The notes under the pieces were generated by a model. It ran no database searches. It had not been told where the DNA came from and saw nothing but the letters and a program-made list of their open reading frames with translations. This document shows, piece after piece, positions 40,686 to 49,035 of a stretch of DNA of 64,000 bases. This stretch comes from Pseudomonas sp. TH43 (GTDB lineage: Bacteria > Pseudomonadota > Gammaproteobacteria > Pseudomonadales > Pseudomonadaceae). The stretch lies in contig NZ_JAEKFI010000001.1 of the NCBI RefSeq assembly GCF_016650635.1, positions 1,054,001-1,118,000 on the forward strand, written 5' to 3'. The first letter of the stretch is position 1, and each line of letters opens with the position of its first letter. Both the position numbers and the translations under genes were made by a program.

Positions 40686-42413
40686 TCAATAGCCCAGTGA
40701 CAACCCGGTATTGCGCCGTGGGTCGTTGGCGCCGTAGAAGCGGTTTTTCCCTACCGGTTTACCGCCCAGCGACGGTGCACCGACCAGAATCGCAGCGATG
40801 TGGTTGGCATCTTGCGGGCCGGCAAACTTGTGGCCCCAACTCTCCAGAATCTTCCGGGTATCGGGACTCGCGGCGAAGTCTTCGAGGTTGGTTTCCTCCG
40901 GCATCCATTGCTGGTGGAATCGCGGCGCGTCGACTGCTTCCTGCAAGCCCATGCCGTAGTCGATGACGTTGAGCATGGTCAGCAAGGTCGCGGTGATGAT
41001 CCGGCTACCGCCCGGCGTACCCACCACCATGACCACTTTGCCGTCCTTGGTGACAATGGTCGGGCTCATCGACGACAACGGCGCCTTGCCTGGGGCGATG
41101 GCGTTGGCTTCCCCCTGCACCAGACCGTACATGTTTGGCACGCCGACCTTGGAGGTGAAGTCATCCATTTCGTCATTGAGGATCACCCCGGTCTTGCTCG
41201 CCATCACGCCCGCGCCGAACCAGTCGTTGAGGGTGTAGGTGACTGAGACCGCATTGCCCCACTTGTCGACGATCGAATAGTGCGTGGTGTTGCTGCCTTC
41301 ATGGGGTGCGACGCCGGGTTTCAGTTCCGCCGATACGCCAGCCTTCTGCGGCTGGATCGCGTTGCGTAATTTGGTCGCGTAGTTTTTGTCGAGCAGGTGC
41401 TCAAGCGGATTTTTGACGAAATCCGGATCACCAAGGTAGCTGTTGCGATCGACGTAAGCGTGGCGCATTGCTTCGATCTGGTAATGCATGCCCTGGGCCG
41501 AATGGAAGCCCAGATCCTTCATCGGATAGCCTTCGAGAATGTTCATGATCTGGCAGATGACCACCCCGCCAGAGCTTGGTGGTGGTGCCGAGACCACGTG
41601 ATAACCGCGGTAGTCGCACTCCACCGGAGCCAGTTCGCGAGTCTTGTACTTGTCGAGGTCGGCCTGGGTAATGATGCCCTTGTTGGCCTGACTGGAGGTG
41701 ACGATGGCGTCGGCCACCCAGCCTTTATAGAAACCGTCAGCACCTTTTTCGGAAATGCTGCGCAGGGTCTTGCCGAGATCCTTCTGCACCAGTTTCTGCC
41801 CAACCTGCATCGGCTCGCCGTTATGCAGGAAGATCGAGCCGGAATCGCGCATGTCCTTCTTGAACACATCGGTGGCGTACTCAAGCAACTCGACGTCACC
41901 CTGCTCCAGTTCGAAGCCGTCCTCAGCCAGTTTGATCGCCGGGGCGATCATGTCCTTGCGCGGTTTGGTACCGTACTTGCTCAGCGCCAGCTCCATACCA
42001 GAGACAGTGCCTGGCACGCCGACGGCCAGGTGCCCGCGTGTGCTGAGGTCGGGAATGACATTGCCTTCTTTGTCGAGGTACATGTTGGCCGTCGCCGCCA
42101 ACGGGGCTTTTTCGCGGAAATCGAGGAAGGTCTTGCGCCCGTCCGCCAGTTGAATGGTCATGAAACCGCCACCGCCGAGGTTACCGGCCGCGGGATAAAC
42201 CACCGCCAGCGCATAACCCACGGCGACCGCCGCATCCACAGCATTGCCGCCGTTTTTCAATACATCGACGCCGACATGAGTGGCCAGATGTTGCGCGGTG
42301 ACCACCATGCCGTTTTCTGCAGCAACCGGCGCTACCGAAGCAGCGTGAGCCATGAGACAGCTGAGTGCCAATGAGGTCGCTATCAGCGATTTGGCCAAAG
42401 GTTCGTACTTCAT
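40686..42413 (-). CDS. ggt: Gamma-glutamyltransferase
   Basis: A 575-residue periplasmic enzyme with signal peptide (LIATSLALSCLMAHAA). It is an Ntn-hydrolase that cuts itself into a large and a small subunit; the nucleophile of the small subunit is Thr376 in GSNTTHYSIVDKWGNAVSVT. Other marks are GGNAVDAAVAVGYAL and NLGGGGFM in the large subunit, ARG in FLDFREKAPL, and PLSSMSPTIV and GTPGGSRIITA in the small one. It hydrolyses glutathione and transfers gamma-glutamyl groups. The gene is single, bounded by the REP array and the divergent ogt gene. Confidence 0.96.
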   Translation of the reverse strand: MKYEPLAKSLIATSLALSCLMAHAASVAPVAAENGMVVTAQHLATHVGVDVLKNGGNAVDAAVAVGYALAVVYPAAGNLGGGGFMTIQLADGRKTFLDFREKAPLAATANMYLDKEGNVIPDLSTRGHLAVGVPGTVSGMELALSKYGTKPRKDMIAPAIKLAEDGFELEQGDVELLEYATDVFKKDMRDSGSIFLHNGEPMQVGQKLVQKDLGKTLRSISEKGADGFYKGWVADAIVTSSQANKGIITQADLDKYKTRELAPVECDYRGYHVVSAPPPSSGGVVICQIMNILEGYPMKDLGFHSAQGMHYQIEAMRHAYVDRNSYLGDPDFVKNPLEHLLDKNYATKLRNAIQPQKAGVSAELKPGVAPHEGSNTTHYSIVDKWGNAVSVTYTLNDWFGAGVMASKTGVILNDEMDDFTSKVGVPNMYGLVQGEANAIAPGKAPLSSMSPTIVTKDGKVVMVVGTPGGSRIITATLLTMLNVIDYGMGLQEAVDAPRFHQQWMPEETNLEDFAASPDTRKILESWGHKFAGPQDANHIAAILVGAPSLGGKPVGKNRFYGANDPRRNTGLSLGY

Positions 42414-42564
42414 GAGTCGATCTCTTTTTTTGTTTTAGGGTCTGTGCAAAACAGAGGGGAGCGCTTCAAGAGCAACAAGCAGTATGGTCGGCTTTGCGGT
42501 TTGCGCCTCCCCGATCAGGCAGTATGCTGAGCGCTGTTGTCGTGCTGATCCGGAGCCTGCTGTC

Positions 42565-43146
42565 ATGCCTTACACGTTCATCACCCTGCCCTCGCCGGTC
42601 GGCGAACTGAAGCTGGTCGCGAACGGTTCAAGACTGGCAGCCATCCTCTGGGAAAACGACAAACCGAGTCGGGTGCGTCTCGGCTCGATGAGCGAAGCGC
42701 GGGACAATCCGATTCTGCTCAAAACCGCTCGGCAGCTTGAGGAGTATTTCGCCGGTACGCGGGATCACTTCGATCTGGAGCTGGATTTTGTTGGTACCGA
42801 TTTTCAAAAACAGGTCTGGGCAGCGCTGCTGACCATCCCGTTTGGCGAAACGCGCACATATAGCCAGATTGCCGAGCAGATTGGCAACCCTTCCGCGGTG
42901 CGGGCGGTCGGTGCGGCAAATGGGCGAAATCCGATTTCCATCATTGCACCGTGCCACCGGGTTATTGGTGCTTCGGGAAAACTGACCGGATTTGCCGGGG
43001 GGCTTGCGGCGAAGGAACGGTTGTTGAGGCTGGAGGGTGGTGACTGGGCACAGGTCGGTAAACCGGGGATTTGTTTTAGTCAGTTAAAACAGATCAAGAG
43101 ATCGCAGCCTTCGGCAGTTCCTGCCCTGGAATGCGTTTTCCTGTAG
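42565..43146 (+). CDS. ogt: Methylated-DNA--[protein]-cysteine S-methyltransferase
   Basis: A protein of about 193 residues. The acceptor is Cys130 in IAPCHRVIG; the helix-turn-helix region GTDFQKQVWAALLTIPFGET with TYSQIAEQIGNPSAVRAVGA is typical. It removes alkyl groups from O6-alkylguanine and O4-alkylthymine in DNA by transferring them to itself. I chose the ATG at 42565; the frame opens from 42484. The last ~30 residues after LLRLEGGDWAQV are unlike the family, run into REP sequence and end at a TAG inside it, so this tail is probably acquired. Confidence 0.93.
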   Translation: MPYTFITLPSPVGELKLVANGSRLAAILWENDKPSRVRLGSMSEARDNPILLKTARQLEEYFAGTRDHFDLELDFVGTDFQKQVWAALLTIPFGETRTYSQIAEQIGNPSAVRAVGAANGRNPISIIAPCHRVIGASGKLTGFAGGLAAKERLLRLEGGDWAQVGKPGICFSQLKQIKRSQPSAVPALECVFL

Positions 43147-43174
43147 GAGCTGCCGAAGGCTGCGATCTTTTGAT
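43098..43174. repeat. REP pair in reversed order overlapping the ogt 3' end
   Basis: GAGATCGCAGCCTTCGGCAG comes first and TGTAGGAGCTGCCGAAGGCT with GATCTTTTGAT second, the opposite order to the other pairs of this type. The second arm contains the ogt stop codon. Confidence 0.88.
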
Positions 43175-43177
43175 TGA

Positions 43178-43765
43178 TCAGGTAAACAGGTTATTCATCG
43201 CCGCATACTGCAAGAGCATGATGGTCTTGGCATCGCAGATCTCGCCGCGATGGAACGCTGCCAGCGCATCATCGAAAGACCATTCCAGCACTTCCAGCTC
43301 TTCGGTCTCTTCTTCCAGACCACCACCGTCACTGACCTTCGATGACGTGTCGTATTCAGCAATGAAGAAATGCAATTTTTCGGTCACCGAGCCCGGACTC
43401 ATGTACGCCTCGAACACCTTCTTTACATCGCTGACGCGGTAGCCGGTTTCTTCCTCGGCTTCCGCACGAATGCGTTGCTCCGGCGCTTCACCTTCAAGCA
43501 AGCCCGCCGCCACTTCGATCAGCAATCCGTCATGACCGTTGACGAACACCGGCAAGCGGAACTGCCGGGTCAGCACCACGCTGCGCTTCTCACGGTTGAA
43601 CAACAGTATCGCCGCGCCATTACCGCGGTCGTAGACCTCGCGAGTCTGGCGCTGCCACTCGCCGTTATTGCGGTGATAGTCGAAGGTGATTTTCTTCAAC
43701 AGATACCAGTCGTGGGACAACACCTGAGTGTCGACGATGTTGACCCGCTCGGCGGTATTGGGCAT
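43178..43765 (-). CDS. nudK: NUDIX hydrolase, NudK-like (GDP-mannose pyrophosphatase)
   Basis: A 195-residue NUDIX protein. The core of the Nudix box reads RIRAEAEEETGYRV in a NudK-like setting (IEVAAGLLEGEAPEQ before it, KVFEAYMSPGSVTEKLHFFI after it). The N-terminal strand-turn QVLSHDWYLLKKITFDYHR matches NudK/GDP-mannose hydrolases, which split GDP-mannose to GMP and mannose 1-phosphate. Substrate assignment rests on this overall similarity. The ADP-ribose pyrophosphatase group is the other possibility. It follows a terminator that ends the chitinase transcript upstream on the same strand. Confidence 0.85.
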   Translation of the reverse strand: MPNTAERVNIVDTQVLSHDWYLLKKITFDYHRNNGEWQRQTREVYDRGNGAAILLFNREKRSVVLTRQFRLPVFVNGHDGLLIEVAAGLLEGEAPEQRIRAEAEEETGYRVSDVKKVFEAYMSPGSVTEKLHFFIAEYDTSSKVSDGGGLEEETEELEVLEWSFDDALAAFHRGEICDAKTIMLLQYAAMNNLFT

Positions 43766-43821
43766 GACGTTCAGTCCTTTTTCTCATCAATAAGCAGCCA
43801 TGGTCGAACAATCGCGCCCAC

Positions 43822-43850
43822 AAAAAAAGCCCGGCAGCGCTACCGGGCTT
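43822..43850 (-). terminator. Rho-independent terminator of the chitinase/LPMO transcript
   Basis: On the minus strand AAGCCCGG, an eight-base loop, CCGGGCTT and then a run of T. It lies 12 bp after the chitinase stop codon. Confidence 0.9.
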
Positions 43851-43862
43851 CTTTATTTACAG

Positions 43863-44882
43863 CTAACCGGCGAGGGTTCCGTGAATCAGCGGGCCATACC
43901 GCCGGCTGAACTCCCAGCTGTACGGCACATGATCCTTGTTAGTGCCGTTGTCCCAATTCACCGACCAGGTCATCAGACCCTTGATCGGTAGCCCCTTGAT
44001 CGCCAGACGCTTGAGCACGTTACCCACCACGGTCTTGTCGATGACATAACCGGTAGCAGCCGCGTCGACGTTGGCTGGCAGACCGATGACAAACTTGTCC
44101 GATGGGATCTTTGTGAACCCCCGCGTCCCGGTCACCAGACTTTCGGTCAGGTAGTAGAGGAAATCCTCCTTCAGCGCATCGTTGTTCTGCGCGATCCACG
44201 CACCTGCGCCATTGTTGGCTTCCGGTACCCAGACACCATCGCCGCCTTGGTTATAAAACTGCGGGGCAATGAAGTCGTAGTAGCCCTCCAGTGCTTGCAG
44301 GTAACCGACGTATTTGCCGGTGCTGGTCAGGTACGGAAACTCCGGGGCCATGCTGATGATGAAATGCTTGCCCTGGCCTGCGTAGTGATCCTTGACCAGT
44401 TTCAGTGCGGCCGGCAGCACAGTCTTGTTGGCAGCGAAATCAATCGCGCTCTGTTCAAGATCGATGTCCAGCCCATCGAAGCCGTAGGTTTCCACCAGAC
44501 GGATGATTTCATTGGCCAGCGGTTGCTCCTGACCGGCGCGCAGTTCGATGTGTGCGTCAGCGCCACCCAGGGAAATCAGCACCGCCCGCCCCTGACTGTT
44601 GAGTACGCCGACCTGACGGCGAAACTCGGCGTCGGAAACGTTGAACGGCTTGAAGGTCGGAATACCGCTGCCCTTCATGAACGCCACCGCGACCACGTTG
44701 TATTCCTTGGGCACATCTTCCAGCGAGAGGCTGGCGAAGCGCCCTTGACGGTAACCATCACTCGGCCCCGCCGGCCAGTTATGCCAGAAGCCCATGAGGA
44801 TCTTTTTGCCGGCAATGCTCGGCATCAGCGAAGCTGCATCGCTCGCCGGGTTTTGCATCAAAGAGAAGTCGATTTTTGACAT
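43863..44882 (-). CDS. Chitinase (glycoside hydrolase family 18) without signal peptide
   Basis: A 339-residue single-domain GH18 enzyme. The catalytic motif is FDGLDIDLEQ at residues 135-144, with the acid Glu143. ILMGFWHNWPAG at the first barrel strand, VLISLGGADA, and MTWSVNWDN near the C-terminus are the other family marks. It starts MSKIDFSLMQNPASD, with no hydrophobic signal sequence, and there is no separate chitin-binding domain. It lies 40 bp downstream of the LPMO gene, so the two form an operon. Release would need a non-Sec route or cell lysis, as has been found for chitinase ChiC of P. aeruginosa. Confidence 0.95.
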   Translation of the reverse strand: MSKIDFSLMQNPASDAASLMPSIAGKKILMGFWHNWPAGPSDGYRQGRFASLSLEDVPKEYNVVAVAFMKGSGIPTFKPFNVSDAEFRRQVGVLNSQGRAVLISLGGADAHIELRAGQEQPLANEIIRLVETYGFDGLDIDLEQSAIDFAANKTVLPAALKLVKDHYAGQGKHFIISMAPEFPYLTSTGKYVGYLQALEGYYDFIAPQFYNQGGDGVWVPEANNGAGAWIAQNNDALKEDFLYYLTESLVTGTRGFTKIPSDKFVIGLPANVDAAATGYVIDKTVVGNVLKRLAIKGLPIKGLMTWSVNWDNGTNKDHVPYSWEFSRRYGPLIHGTLAG

Positions 44883-44922
44883 GTTCTAATCCTTCAGAAC
44901 GTATGAGTTCAGCTTCGCCGCC

Positions 44923-45558
44923 TTATTTGAAGTCGACGTCGAAGGCCTGATAGAAAGCGTTGCCGGTGTTGGCGACAATCCACATCAGCACGATGACGTG
45001 ATGACCTTTTTTGCCGTCAGGCAGTTTCACCGAGTGATTGACCTTGGCTTTCAGCTCATTCGGATAGCTGTAATACGGCACTTGGGTGTAGAAGTCCTCG
45101 AAGAACGGCTGCGCTTCGAGTTGCGCGCGGCTGATGCGTTGTTTCGGGTCCCAGCCATCCTTGGTGATCAGCCAACGATAGCCGCGAGTGGTGTGCGGCG
45201 CGGTGTATTCCCATTTGACTTCGAGGACCTGCCCCGGGGTGACATTCAGCAGCGGCCAAGTAAAAGGCCGGCCGAGTTTTTTGCTCATTTCCTCGCTGGT
45301 GAAGTTCACACAATCGCGGGCATCGGTCTTGCCACCGCTGAGAATGTAGCCATCAGCCGGCGGCGCGACACTGGCCGAGTCGGTCTGGTATGGCGCAGGA
45401 AACGGACCGGCCACCAGTGCCGGGAAGTTCTTGCCTCCCTCCATTTCGTTAACCTGCCAGGCGCCGAGCAATCCTTGCTCGATAGCGACCGCACCGCGGC
45501 TCGCCGGGGAGGTAACGCGACCGTGTCGCAGTTGGGTTTGTGCTTGTGGTTGATTCAT
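44923..45558 (-). CDS. AA10 lytic polysaccharide monooxygenase without signal peptide
   Basis: A 211-residue chitin-active AA10 domain. The first copper-binding His is His12 in RHGRVTSPASRG; the second is His122 in YTAPHTTRGYRW; AFYQAFDVDFK closes the fold. In working enzymes the first His must be residue 1 of the mature protein, normally freed by signal peptidase, but here only MNQPQAQTQLR precedes it and this is not a signal peptide. The ATG at 45558 has GGAG eight bases upstream; a GTG three codons earlier overlaps that site. Cleavage after Arg11 by another protease would restore the copper site. Operon partner of the chitinase. Confidence 0.93.
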   Translation of the reverse strand: MNQPQAQTQLRHGRVTSPASRGAVAIEQGLLGAWQVNEMEGGKNFPALVAGPFPAPYQTDSASVAPPADGYILSGGKTDARDCVNFTSEEMSKKLGRPFTWPLLNVTPGQVLEVKWEYTAPHTTRGYRWLITKDGWDPKQRISRAQLEAQPFFEDFYTQVPYYSYPNELKAKVNHSVKLPDGKKGHHVIVLMWIVANTGNAFYQAFDVDFK

Positions 45559-45724
45559 GTTTTTCACTCCGTTGATTTAAGAACTCTCCCTTCCGAGGAG
45601 AGGCCTTCAAGCTAACGGAGGTGGTTTTTTTGTCCATCGGCGCTTTTGTCGCACTCAGACAAGACACACCCCACAAAATCACGAAAACACTGGATGGATG
45701 AACAGTGTATTGCGAGCCGTCGCA

Positions 45725-45756
45725 CTCGGCGTGTAGGCAAAGGCGTACACGCCGAG
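45725..45756. repeat. Perfect 11-bp hairpin
   Basis: CTCGGCGTGTA and TACACGCCGAG face each other around a ten-base loop. It lies in the 222-bp gap before the LPMO gene, behind the hemerythrin stop. No T run, so not a plain terminator; I see only one copy in the window. Confidence 0.75.
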
Positions 45757-45781
45757 GCTACGAAAACCTGCATTCAGCGAT

Positions 45782-46219
45782 TTACGGCAGTTGCGCCTGG
45801 AACTCTTTTTCGTATTGCCCGGCGAGTTGCACTTTCTGCTTTTCGTCGAGCAATTTACCGGCCATCTGGAAGAATTTCTGTTCCTCTTCCTCAAGGTGAT
45901 GGTGAACCTTTTCCGACAATTTTTTCGCCGTGGCCAGCCAGGCAGGGCTGGACATCTCGGTCTCGTCGAGTTCCTCCATCATCTCGTCCATTTCGTGGTG
46001 TTCGGAAATGGCATGGCGACTGAGATCGACACCGTTGTCGAACTCCATCAACGGAATGTAGAAGTGGCGTTCTTCGGCGGTTTCGTGGGCTTGCAGTTCG
46101 GCTTTCAACAATTTGTAAGCCTCCACCCGTTCCGGGGTGTCACCGCTGGTTTTGATCAGGCTTTTGGCGTAGGTACGCTGGCGGTCATGGCTTTCGCGAA
46201 GGGCTTCGAAAATGTTCAT
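45782..46219 (-). CDS. Hemerythrin domain-containing protein
   Basis: A 145-residue all-helical protein. The His/Glu iron-ligand pattern is visible: SHDRQR near residue 10, HETAEERHFYIPL near 50-62, HAISEHHEMDEMMEELDE near 73-90, and HHHLEEEEQKFF near 110. Such proteins hold a di-iron site and bind oxygen or respond to nitric oxide or redox state in the cytosol. It is 145 residues, right for a single-domain hemerythrin. Nothing nearby fixes its role. Confidence 0.9.
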   Translation of the reverse strand: MNIFEALRESHDRQRTYAKSLIKTSGDTPERVEAYKLLKAELQAHETAEERHFYIPLMEFDNGVDLSRHAISEHHEMDEMMEELDETEMSSPAWLATAKKLSEKVHHHLEEEEQKFFQMAGKLLDEKQKVQLAGQYEKEFQAQLP

Positions 46220-46368
46220 GGGATGTCCTCATCAACCGCGTTCTGGAATGACGCTGTAAAGGCTAGACCTCGGCATTTGCGCAGCGGTTCCACCGGTTTT
46301 GCGCAGGGACTTGGAACGCGACCGTCGAGCAGGATAGTCTGGCGTCCCAGACCACAAGGAAGTCATGC

Positions 46369-46794
46369 ATGAACTTGCGTATCGAGCTGTCGCAGAACCC
46401 CAACGAAGAACAACGCAACGCGATTCTGGCACCATTGCGAGCCCATAACGTTGCCAAGGCCGGGCCGTCGAAGCTCGAGCCGTTGGCGCTGTTGGTGCGC
46501 GATGAGCACGACGCGATCCTGGGCGGCCTGTATGGCCACACGTTTTATCGCTGGTTATTCATTGAACTGCTGGCGGTGCCGGAACAAGGTCGCGGGCAGG
46601 GCATCGGATCGCAACTGATGCAGATGGCTGAAGACTTTGCACGCAAGAACGATTGCGTCGGGATCTGGCTCGATACTTTCTCGTTTCAGGCGCCGGAGTT
46701 TTACCGGAAGGTGGGATACGTCGAGTGTGGCGAGATTGTCGATTATCCGCTGGGGCATAAGCGGCATTTCTTCCAGAAGCGGCTTGTAGGCTGA
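46369..46794 (+). CDS. GNAT family N-acetyltransferase
   Basis: A 141-residue acetyltransferase. Motif A is IELLAVPEQGRGQGIGSQLM with the Q/RGxGIG loop; FSFQAPEFYRKVGYVECGEI is motif B with the conserved Tyr. The domain is complete with nothing extra. The acceptor is unknown. It is divergent from the hemerythrin gene and followed by a REPIN. Confidence 0.88.
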   Translation: MNLRIELSQNPNEEQRNAILAPLRAHNVAKAGPSKLEPLALLVRDEHDAILGGLYGHTFYRWLFIELLAVPEQGRGQGIGSQLMQMAEDFARKNDCVGIWLDTFSFQAPEFYRKVGYVECGEIVDYPLGHKRHFFQKRLVG

Positions 46795-46802
46795 CCGGAG
46801 CG

Positions 46803-46885
46803 ACCCTATCGCGAGCAGGCTCACTCCTGCATTGTTCGTGTCGTTCACAACTCCAATGCAGAAGTAAGCCTGCTCGCGATGGCGG
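46803..46885. repeat. REPIN
   Basis: CCTATCGCGAGCAGGCTCAC and GTAAGCCTGCTCGCGATGGC face each other. Here the REP order is reversed relative to the pair at 17.6 kb. Confidence 0.85.
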
Positions 46886-46904
46886 CGTTTGTCTCACAGC
46901 ATTC

Positions 46905-47255
46905 TCAGAGGCAGGTTGCCAACGCCGCCAAACGCCGCTTGGCAACAAAATCATCCTTCTGCGCGTAGTAATTCAGCGTCGTGCCCGAGGGCTCGGTGAT
47001 GACATCGACAAACGATTCAGCGGAGCGCGTATACACCGTGGTGCCACCCGGCTTGCGTGGCTCCAGGTAAGCCCCTGCATCCACACCGAACACCGCCTCG
47101 TCCTGCCAGCCAAATTGCACGCACTGGGAAACGACTTTCTCGGCTTTGTCCGAAGTCAAAACCCTGGAAGGTGTTTTAGTGCGAGCATCGTCCATCACCG
47201 ATCCCGCGCAACCGGCCAGCAGCGTCGCCGCCAGCGCTACCATCAGCATTCGCAT
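46905..47255 (-). CDS. Small lipoprotein of unknown function
   Basis: A 116-residue lipoprotein. Signal RMLMVALAATLLAGC with lipobox Cys at 16. The mature part has KAEKVVSQCVQFGWQDEAVF and SFVDVITEPSGTTLNYYAQK, a compact alpha/beta outline with a cysteine pair (QCVQ and ATCL). I cannot name the family. It is bordered by a REPIN downstream and a short divergent gene upstream. Confidence 0.8.
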   Translation of the reverse strand: MRMLMVALAATLLAGCAGSVMDDARTKTPSRVLTSDKAEKVVSQCVQFGWQDEAVFGVDAGAYLEPRKPGGTTVYTRSAESFVDVITEPSGTTLNYYAQKDDFVAKRRLAALATCL

Positions 47256-47389
47256 TGCATTCGCTCATTCAGAAAAAAGCGGACTGTATCACCGCAGCAG
47301 CCGGAATCGTTCTGCTTTACTGCATTTATAGCGCGACACGCACGCACCGCTGCGGCAACCTAAGGTCATCAGCCTCACAAGGAAAACCC

Positions 47390-47719
47390 ATGGCGCCTAC
47401 CGATCAGCGACATGAACACGCCCTGAAAAAGTTTCTCGACGCGCGGCCTGACTTGCGCGAAACCCTCGACCATCTCAATCCATTGCTGGCCCAGGCCAAA
47501 GGCGAAACCCAGGCACAGTATCGTGAAGAGCGTCTGCACGAAGCCTTTGAGGCGGAAGCAGAACATCTTGGATTGTTCGCCTGGGAACTGACGCTGCAAC
47601 TGACCGCTGATTCGCCTGAGGAGTATCAGGCGCAGCGTCTGGAAGTGCACCGTGAAGTGGCGGAAATGGCCGGGATGGACTGGCTGGAATACTGCGAACT
47701 GTATGGCATAGAACCGTAA
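47390..47719 (+). CDS. DUF6388-like small soluble protein
   Basis: A protein of about 109 residues, mainly helical: ALKKFLDARPDLRETLDHLN, GETQAQYREERLHEAFEAEA, LFAWELTLQLTADSPEEYQA and MAGMDWLEYCELY. It looks like the small Pseudomonas family DUF6388, as far as I can recall. Start ATG at 47390; the frame extends back to 47255 through unlike residues. It is 25 bp before the DUF1275 gene and may share its transcript. Function unknown. Confidence 0.75.
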   Translation: MAPTDQRHEHALKKFLDARPDLRETLDHLNPLLAQAKGETQAQYREERLHEAFEAEAEHLGLFAWELTLQLTADSPEEYQAQRLEVHREVAEMAGMDWLEYCELYGIEP

Positions 47720-47744
47720 CCGCCACTCAAGGACTCTTGTATCG

Positions 47745-48449
47745 ATGCTGCCCTCGACCTCAACCCGGCATGCCAGCCCCGGTCATCTGCACACGCAGAA
47801 ATGGCGCGGTCGCGTGGGACTGGCGCTGGTCGCGAGCCTGTCGGTACTGGCTGGGATGACCGACGCCATCGGTTTCATGGCCAGCGGCGATTTCGTCTCG
47901 TTCATGAGCGGTAACACCACTCGATTGGCGGTGGCGATCAGTGATGGCGACTGGGGGCTGACGTTGCGCCTGGTCATCCTCGTGGCCACGTTTATAGTCG
48001 GCAATGCCTTGGGCGTGTTGATCGCACGACTGGGCGGCCGGCGCACGTTGCCGTTGCTGCTGTGCATCGCCACTCTGCTCTGCGCAGCGGCAGCCTGGCC
48101 TGCCGACGCGCAGTTGCCAGCGCTGCTGGCGGCGATTGTCGCGATGGGCATGCTTAACGCAGCCGTCGAAGAAGTGAACGGACTGCCGGTGGGGCTGACC
48201 TACGTGACCGGGGCACTGTCGCGATTCGGCCGAGGACTGGGGCGCTGGATGCTCGGCGAGCGCCGCAGCGGCTGGCGGGTGCAACTGGTGCCGTGGAGCG
48301 GCATGTTTGTCGGGGCGATTCTGGGTGCAGTGCTGGAACATCATCTGGGGCTCAAGGCCTTGTTCGTCAGCGGCTTGCTGGCGGCGACGCTGGGCGTGCT
48401 GTCGCTGACTATCCCGCGGCGCTGGCAGTTGGGCTATATGCCCCGCTGA
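47745..48449 (+). CDS. YoaK/DUF1275 family membrane protein
   Basis: A 234-residue inner-membrane protein with about six hydrophobic segments. The family marks are MTDAIGFMASGDFVSFMSGN near residue 40, where the conserved FMSGN follows the first helix, and VGLTYVTGALSRFGRGL in the middle. Its role is not known; relatives are thought to be transporters. There is no regulator beside it. It ends 15 bp before a REPIN. Confidence 0.9.
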   Translation: MLPSTSTRHASPGHLHTQKWRGRVGLALVASLSVLAGMTDAIGFMASGDFVSFMSGNTTRLAVAISDGDWGLTLRLVILVATFIVGNALGVLIARLGGRRTLPLLLCIATLLCAAAAWPADAQLPALLAAIVAMGMLNAAVEEVNGLPVGLTYVTGALSRFGRGLGRWMLGERRSGWRVQLVPWSGMFVGAILGAVLEHHLGLKALFVSGLLAATLGVLSLTIPRRWQLGYMPR

Positions 48450-48463
48450 AAACGCACTTAATA

Positions 48464-48557
48464 CTGTAGGAACTGCGGCACGCTGCGATCTTTTGATCTT
48501 GTTTTTAAAAAGCAAAATCAAAAGATCGCAGCCTCGTTTCACTCGACAGCTCCTACA
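48464..48557. repeat. REPIN
   Basis: CTGTAGGAACTGCGGCACGC and a right arm ending GACAGCTCCTACA, with inner GATCTTTTGAT...ATCAAAAGATC. It lies in the 190-bp gap before tusD. Confidence 0.88.
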
Positions 48558-48641
48558 AGCTCATGCACTCAGGCAACTTGGGTTTCGCCGCTACACCGAT
48601 AAAGCTTTATCATGGCCGCAGTTTTGCAGATCGAGTCCGTC

Positions 48642-49034
48642 ATGAAGTTTGCCATCGCGCTGTTTTCCGCCGCCCATGCGCCCTCCTCGCGCCGTGCCCT
48701 GCTGTTTGCGCAGGCGGCACTGGCCGGCGGGCATGAAATTGTCCGGCTGTTTTTCTATCAGGATGGCGTCTACAACGCCTCCGACGCGGTAGTCACTCCG
48801 CAGGATGAACTGGACTTGCCCAAGCAATGGCGCAGTTTTATCGCCGAGCAGAAACTGGATGGCGTGGTGTGCATCGCCGCCGCGCTACGCCGTGGCGCGC
48901 TCAATGCTGAAGAAGCCAAGCGCTATCAACGAGAGGCTATTTCGGTGAGCGCTCCGTGGGAATTATCCGGCCTTGGTCAGTTGCATGACGCGGTGCAAGA
49001 CGCCGACCGTCTGCTCTGTTTTGGAGGCGCATGA
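48642..49034 (+). CDS. tusD: Sulfurtransferase complex subunit TusD
   Basis: A DsrE-fold protein of about 130 residues. The catalytic cysteine is Cys77 in LDGVVCIAAALRRG; the segment FAIALFSAAHAPSSRRALLF and RLFFYQDGVY are typical. TusBCD takes sulfur from TusA and hands it to TusE in the relay that leads to 2-thiouridine at the wobble base of tRNA-Lys, -Glu and -Gln. I chose the ATG at 48642 that begins MKFAIALF; the frame has an earlier ATG at 48612. First gene of the tusDCBE cluster. Confidence 0.93.
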   Translation: MKFAIALFSAAHAPSSRRALLFAQAALAGGHEIVRLFFYQDGVYNASDAVVTPQDELDLPKQWRSFIAEQKLDGVVCIAAALRRGALNAEEAKRYQREAISVSAPWELSGLGQLHDAVQDADRLLCFGGA

Positions 49035-49035
49035 G

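Noticed and set aside
40088..40700. Four overlapping open frames of about 90-126 codons
   Set aside because: They are translations of the 134-bp repeat in successive frames and have no independent support.
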